A DNA stretch of 64,000 nt from DATCMH01 sp036563505 (GTDB lineage: Bacteria; Pseudomonadota; Alphaproteobacteria; Rhizobiales; Beijerinckiaceae). The stretch's first letter is position 1; each line of letters opens with the position of its first letter. Position numbers and translations under genes: made by a program. Below the pieces are notes generated by a model. It was given only the letters and a program-made list of their open reading frames with translations, was not told the DNA's origin and searched no databases. The stretch covers positions 124,001-188,000 of the forward strand of contig DATCMH010000016.1 of assembly GCA_036563505.1 (NCBI GenBank), given 5' to 3'. Below are positions 60,953 to 64,000 of the stretch, piece after piece.

Positions 60953-62140
60953 ATGCTCCAGGTTCATCGCGCCGTACCGCTCGACCTCAGCGCCGCCTTC
61001 GCCCGCTTCTCGGGCACCGATCCGGAGCGGCTGCACTTCGCCGCCCACAGCCACCACCTCTGGCCCGACGTCACCCGGGACGCGCAAATTCAAGCCTGGG
61101 ACGACGCGGCGCGGCTCATCGACGACAAGTGGGACGAGGTTTTGGGACGGGTCTGGCGGGATTGCGCGCGGGGCATCGCCGGGCATCTCGGGCTGCCCGA
61201 CCCGTCGAGCCTCGTGCCGGCGCCGAACACCCATGAACTCGTCAACCGCCTGCTCTCGGCCTGCCCGGCTGACCGTCCGCCGCGGGTCGTGGCGACGGAC
61301 GGCGAGTTCCACTCCTTCCGCCGCCAGAGCGAGCGCCTCGCCGAGGACGGGCTGATCGAACTGAGACTGGTGCCGGCCGAGCCTTTCGGGACCCTCGTCG
61401 AGCGGCTCGAGGAGGCCTGCCGGGACGGCGCCGACCTCGTCTTCGCGAGCCAGGTGCTCTTCGGCTCCGGCTACGCCGTGGCCGATCTCAACGCGCTGGT
61501 CGCGGCCGTCTGGGCCCCGGGCCGCCTCGTCGTCATCGACGGCTACCACGGCTTCCTGGCCCGCCCGACGGACCTGTCGGCGGTGGCCGACAAGGCCTTC
61601 TATCTCGCGGGCGGCTACAAATACGCCATGGCCGGCGAGGGCGCCTGCTTCCTGCATTGCCCGCCAGAGGTGGCACCACGGCCGCGCAACACGGGCTGGT
61701 ACGCGAGCTTTGGGACGCTGTCGGGGCAGCAGGCCGGCGTGCCTTACGCGGCGGACGGCTGGCGCTTCATGGGCGCGACCTTCGACCCTTCGGGCCTCTA
61801 CCGCCTGCGGGCGGCACTCGCCTGGCTCGCTGAAGAAGGGCTCGGCGCCGCCCTCATCCACGCCCACGCAGTGGCGCTGCAGGAGCGTTTCATGGCCGCG
61901 ATGGCGGAACGCCCCCTCGGCCCCTTCGCGCCCGAGAATCTGGTCGTGCCCTTGAGCGAGCCGGCGCGGGGCAACTTTCTCGCCTTCCGCCACACGGAAG
62001 CGGCCGCCTGGCAGCGCCGCTTGCATGAAGCGAAGATCGTCACGGATGTGCGCGGCGACCGCCTGCGCCTCGGCTTCGGGCTCTATCACCGGGCCGAGGA
62101 CGTCGATCGCCTCGTCGAGCGGTTGCGCGGGCTGGCCTGA
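60953..62140 (+). CDS. Class-V aminotransferase-fold PLP enzyme, candidate kynureninase
   Basis: A 395-residue fold-type-I PLP enzyme. Internal aldimine Lys is K223 in LAGGYKYAMAGEGACF; D196 in VVIDGYHG contacts the pyridine nitrogen; SGYAVADL and TFDPSGLYRL fit the class-V family. Divergence from kynA suggests kynureninase or a replacement for it, but the usual kynureninase opening YLDGNSLG is absent (here FAAHSHHLWPD). ATG 60953 with GGAGG. Confidence 0.8.
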   Translation: MLQVHRAVPLDLSAAFARFSGTDPERLHFAAHSHHLWPDVTRDAQIQAWDDAARLIDDKWDEVLGRVWRDCARGIAGHLGLPDPSSLVPAPNTHELVNRLLSACPADRPPRVVATDGEFHSFRRQSERLAEDGLIELRLVPAEPFGTLVERLEEACRDGADLVFASQVLFGSGYAVADLNALVAAVWAPGRLVVIDGYHGFLARPTDLSAVADKAFYLAGGYKYAMAGEGACFLHCPPEVAPRPRNTGWYASFGTLSGQQAGVPYAADGWRFMGATFDPSGLYRLRAALAWLAEEGLGAALIHAHAVALQERFMAAMAERPLGPFAPENLVVPLSEPARGNFLAFRHTEAAAWQRRLHEAKIVTDVRGDRLRLGFGLYHRAEDVDRLVERLRGLA

Positions 62141-62153
62141 GCGAGCGCGCATG

Positions 62154-62179
62154 AAAAAGGCCGGCGCGAAGCCGGCCTT
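62154..62179 (-). terminator. rplS terminator
   Basis: A 9-bp perfect stem (AAGGCCGGC / GCCGGCCTT) with a 5-base loop, and on the minus strand a T-run (TTTTT) directly after it. It follows rplS by about 25 bases. Confidence 0.9.
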
Positions 62180-62204
62180 CGACGAAACTGGAGAGCTGCG
62201 CGGC

Positions 62205-62600
62205 TCACTCGGCCGCGGCGGGCGCCTTCTGCGGCGCCGCGCGCTCGACGCGCTCGGCGATGCGGGCCGACTTGCCGCGACGGTCGCGCAGGTAATAGAG
62301 CTTGGCGCGGCGGACCTTGCCGCGGCGGACCACCTTGATGGAGTCGATCAGCGGCCCGTAGACCGGGAACACGCGCTCCACGCCCTCGCCGTAGGAGATC
62401 TTGCGCACCGTGAAGCTCTCGTTGAGCCCCGAGCCCGAGCGGGCGATGCAGACGCCCTCGTAGGCCTGGACGCGCGAACGCTCGCCTTCCTTGACCTTCA
62501 CGTTGACGATGAGGGTGTCGCCCGGCTGGAAGTCCGGGATGGTGCGGCCGGCCGTGAGCTTGGCGACCTGCTCTTTCTCGAGCATCTCGATGATGTTCAT
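62205..62600 (-). CDS. rplS: 50S ribosomal protein L19
   Basis: 131 residues: MNIIEMLEKEQVAKL, DFQPGDTLIVNVKVKEG, AYEGVCIARS and the C-terminal basic VRRGKVRRAKLYYLRDRRGKS (L19 signature; key residues KVRRAKLYYLR). Ends in an Ala/Pro-rich tail. ATG 62600 follows AGGAG; an in-frame start at 62633 is not supported. Normally the last gene of rpsP-rimM-trmD-rplS; here trmD is upstream but 668 bp away. Confidence 0.97.
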   Translation of the reverse strand: MNIIEMLEKEQVAKLTAGRTIPDFQPGDTLIVNVKVKEGERSRVQAYEGVCIARSGSGLNESFTVRKISYGEGVERVFPVYGPLIDSIKVVRRGKVRRAKLYYLRDRRGKSARIAERVERAAPQKAPAAAE

Positions 62601-62856
62601 GACGAAAACTCCTGCCGTTCGGCGCGGGCACAAGCCCGTGCGCTGAAGGATTTCGGCGATCCTGTTGTGAATTGCGGCGGCCTATACAGGATGTCGAACC
62701 GGTTGTCGACAGGGCGTGGCCGCCTCGCGGCTCTCATGGCCGGGCTCGACCCGGCCATCCCGGTCCGTGGTCACGAGCCTTCACGCCGAGGTTCGCGGGT
62801 CGAGCCTGCGAACGACAATGGGGTGTGTTGAGGCGTGTTGGCTTACGCCCGGCTTC

Positions 62857-63215
62857 CCCTCACCCTCGCTCACCTCTGGTTCGCTTGCTTCGCCTGCCGG
62901 TGCGCAGGCGAAGCCCTCTCCCCAGAAGGGAGAGGAGTTGTGCGCCCGAGCATCGAAGTTGTTTTAGCCCATCTGACACGGCGGCGAGCGTCCCTCCTCT
63001 CCCGGCAGGGGAGAGGGCTCGCGCGGAACGACAAGTTCCGTGCGAGCAAGCGAAACGAAGTGGAGCGGGGGTGAGGGGGTGCTTGCCGCAGCCACACCTG
63101 CCTCCGCCCAGCATCCACCCCACCCGGCCGGCTGTCGCCGTCCACCCTCCCCGTGGCCGGGGAGGGATGAGGGGCGGTGTCGCTCGCGATCCCTCCCCGG
63201 CCACGGGGAGGGTGG
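62857..63215. repeat. Palindromic repeat cluster between trmD and rplS
   Basis: The 668-bp gap holds no gene. It contains a member of the CTTCGCCTGC / GCAGGCGAAG repeat seen at 4407-4594 (about 62880-62936), a CTCCTCTCCCG hairpin around 62995-63013 and CGGAACGACAAGTTCCG at 63025-63041. A 27-bp perfect inverted pair follows at 63142-63167 and 63189-63215 (CCACCCTCCCCGTGGCCGGG...). At least three different hairpin families are stacked here. Confidence 0.8.
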
Positions 63216-63301
63216 CCCCGCGTAGCGGGGTCGAGTGGGGTGAGTGCTGGGCCTGAAGGGCGATCTCATCGGTGACCAAGGATCAAGCGAGCGTGCCTTC
63301 C

Positions 63302-64000
63302 CTATATCCCTCTCTGTCCCCACAGGTCCGGCCGCCGCTCCCGCGTGATCCGCTCGGCCTCGTCCCGTCGCCAGCGGGCGATGGCGGCGTGGTTGCCGCC
63401 GGTGAGCACGTCGGGGATCGTTCGCCCTTCCCAGTCCCGCGGGCGGGTGTAGTGCGGGTATTCGAGGAGGCCGTTCTCGAAACTTTCGTCGGAGCCCGAG
63501 GCCGCGGCGCCCATGGTGCCGGGCAGGAGGCGCACGACCGCGTCGAGGAGCACGAAAGCGGCGATCTCGCCGCCGGAAAGGACGTAGTCGCCGATCGAGA
63601 CCTCCTCGAGACCGCGTCCGGCGATGACCCGCTCGTCGACGCCCTCGAAGCGGCCGCAGACGACAAGAACGCCCGGGCCCTCGCTCAAGGCCCGCACCCG
63701 GGCCTGGTCGAGGGGCTTTCCGCGCGGACTCATAAGGAGCCTTGGGCGCGGATCATCTGGTGTGATCGCCGCGTCGATGGCCTCGGCCAGCACGTCGCAG
63801 CGGAGCACCATGCCCGGCCCTCCGCCCGCCGGCGTATCGTCGACGGCGCGATGCCGGCCCCGGCCGTGGTCGCGGATGTCGCGCGCGTCCAGGCTCCAGG
63901 CGCCGCGAGCCAAGGCTTCGCCGGAGAGCGACTGCCCGAGCGGGCCCGGGAACATGGCCGGGTACAGGGTGAGCACCGTCGCCCGGAACGGGGCGGGCTC
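63302..64000 (-). CDS. trmD: tRNA (guanine-37-N1)-methyltransferase (5' end cut by window)
   Basis: SPOUT-fold methyltransferase acting on G37 of tRNA. The frame is open to the window end: RATVLTLYPAMFPGPLG is close to the true start. Family motifs are DDTPAGGGPGMVLR, VCGRFEGVDERV and the knot IGDYVLSGGEIAAFVLLDA. GLLEYPHYTRPRDWEG and VLTGGNHAAIARWRRDEA complete the C-terminal domain. Missing about 5-10 N-terminal residues. Confidence 0.95.
   Translation of the reverse strand, partial: EPAPFRATVLTLYPAMFPGPLGQSLSGEALARGAWSLDARDIRDHGRGRHRAVDDTPAGGGPGMVLRCDVLAEAIDAAITPDDPRPRLLMSPRGKPLDQARVRALSEGPGVLVVCGRFEGVDERVIAGRGLEEVSIGDYVLSGGEIAAFVLLDAVVRLLPGTMGAAASGSDESFENGLLEYPHYTRPRDWEGRTIPDVLTGGNHAAIARWRRDEAERITRERRPDLWGQRGI

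Overview
The window reads as the chromosome of a high-GC (about 70 % by eye) alphaproteobacterium of the order Hyphomicrobiales (Rhizobiales). The main support is the block lysC-ptsP-prfA-prmC-DUF4167 close to clpB, the large 1,611-residue NAD-glutamate dehydrogenase, DUF2794, an invasion-associated-locus-B protein and a LOV histidine kinase with a single-domain response regulator. A non-spore-former spore-photoproduct-lyase homologue fits Methylobacterium/Microvirga/Salinarimonas-like relatives, but the genus cannot be fixed from sequence reading alone. There are no rRNA or tRNA genes, integrases, transposases, phage genes or CRISPR arrays.

Layout. 1-8966 (minus strand) is one catabolic unit: a GntR/FadR regulator, a five-part oligopeptide ABC importer, a gamma-glutamyltransferase-like enzyme and a DUF1028 Ntn-hydrolase cut by the window edge. 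9130-10808 holds purU and a short-chain dehydrogenase. 10922-15323 holds clpB and three small polar proteins; the basic protein at 10922-11614 and the 106-residue protein at 14713-15033 each have a putative general-stress (EcfG-type) promoter. 15538-25192 is housekeeping: a MOSC protein, DUF4167, prmC, prfA, ptsP, lysC, then ubiG and a LutA-type FeS protein. 25389-33230 holds an aldo/keto reductase, the divergent tesA / ybbA-ybbP cluster, a Bax-inhibitor-1 membrane protein, an acetyltransferase, DUF2794 and an AhpD-like protein. 33340-43153 carries NAD-GDH coupled to a transporter, an IalB protein, rlmN, a small membrane protein and a LysE exporter. 43233-54841 is signalling-rich: an MHYT-GGDEF-EAL protein, a hybrid kinase, an acetolactate-synthase-like enzyme, a DUF4142 protein, a hydrolase remnant, a TSUP permease, the LOV kinase/regulator pair and a GNAT protein. 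55169-62140 has a channel-like membrane protein, a drug-efflux MFS, the photoproduct-lyase homologue, a PAP2 phosphatase and the divergent kynA / class-V PLP enzyme pair. 62205-64000 is rplS and trmD, separated by about 0.7 kb of palindromic repeats.

How the parts work together. The first operon looks built to import and split gamma-glutamyl or similar peptides under its own regulator. The clearest coherent theme is stress and light: a LOV photosensor kinase with its regulator, four candidate EcfG-type promoters (one an exact consensus match), a DNA-photolesion radical-SAM enzyme homologue, ClpB and a DUF4142 protein. Between genes lie several families of 110-190 bp dispersed palindromes, two of them present as clear pairs; one pair has identical arms but diverged loops, which is the most unusual DNA-level signal here.
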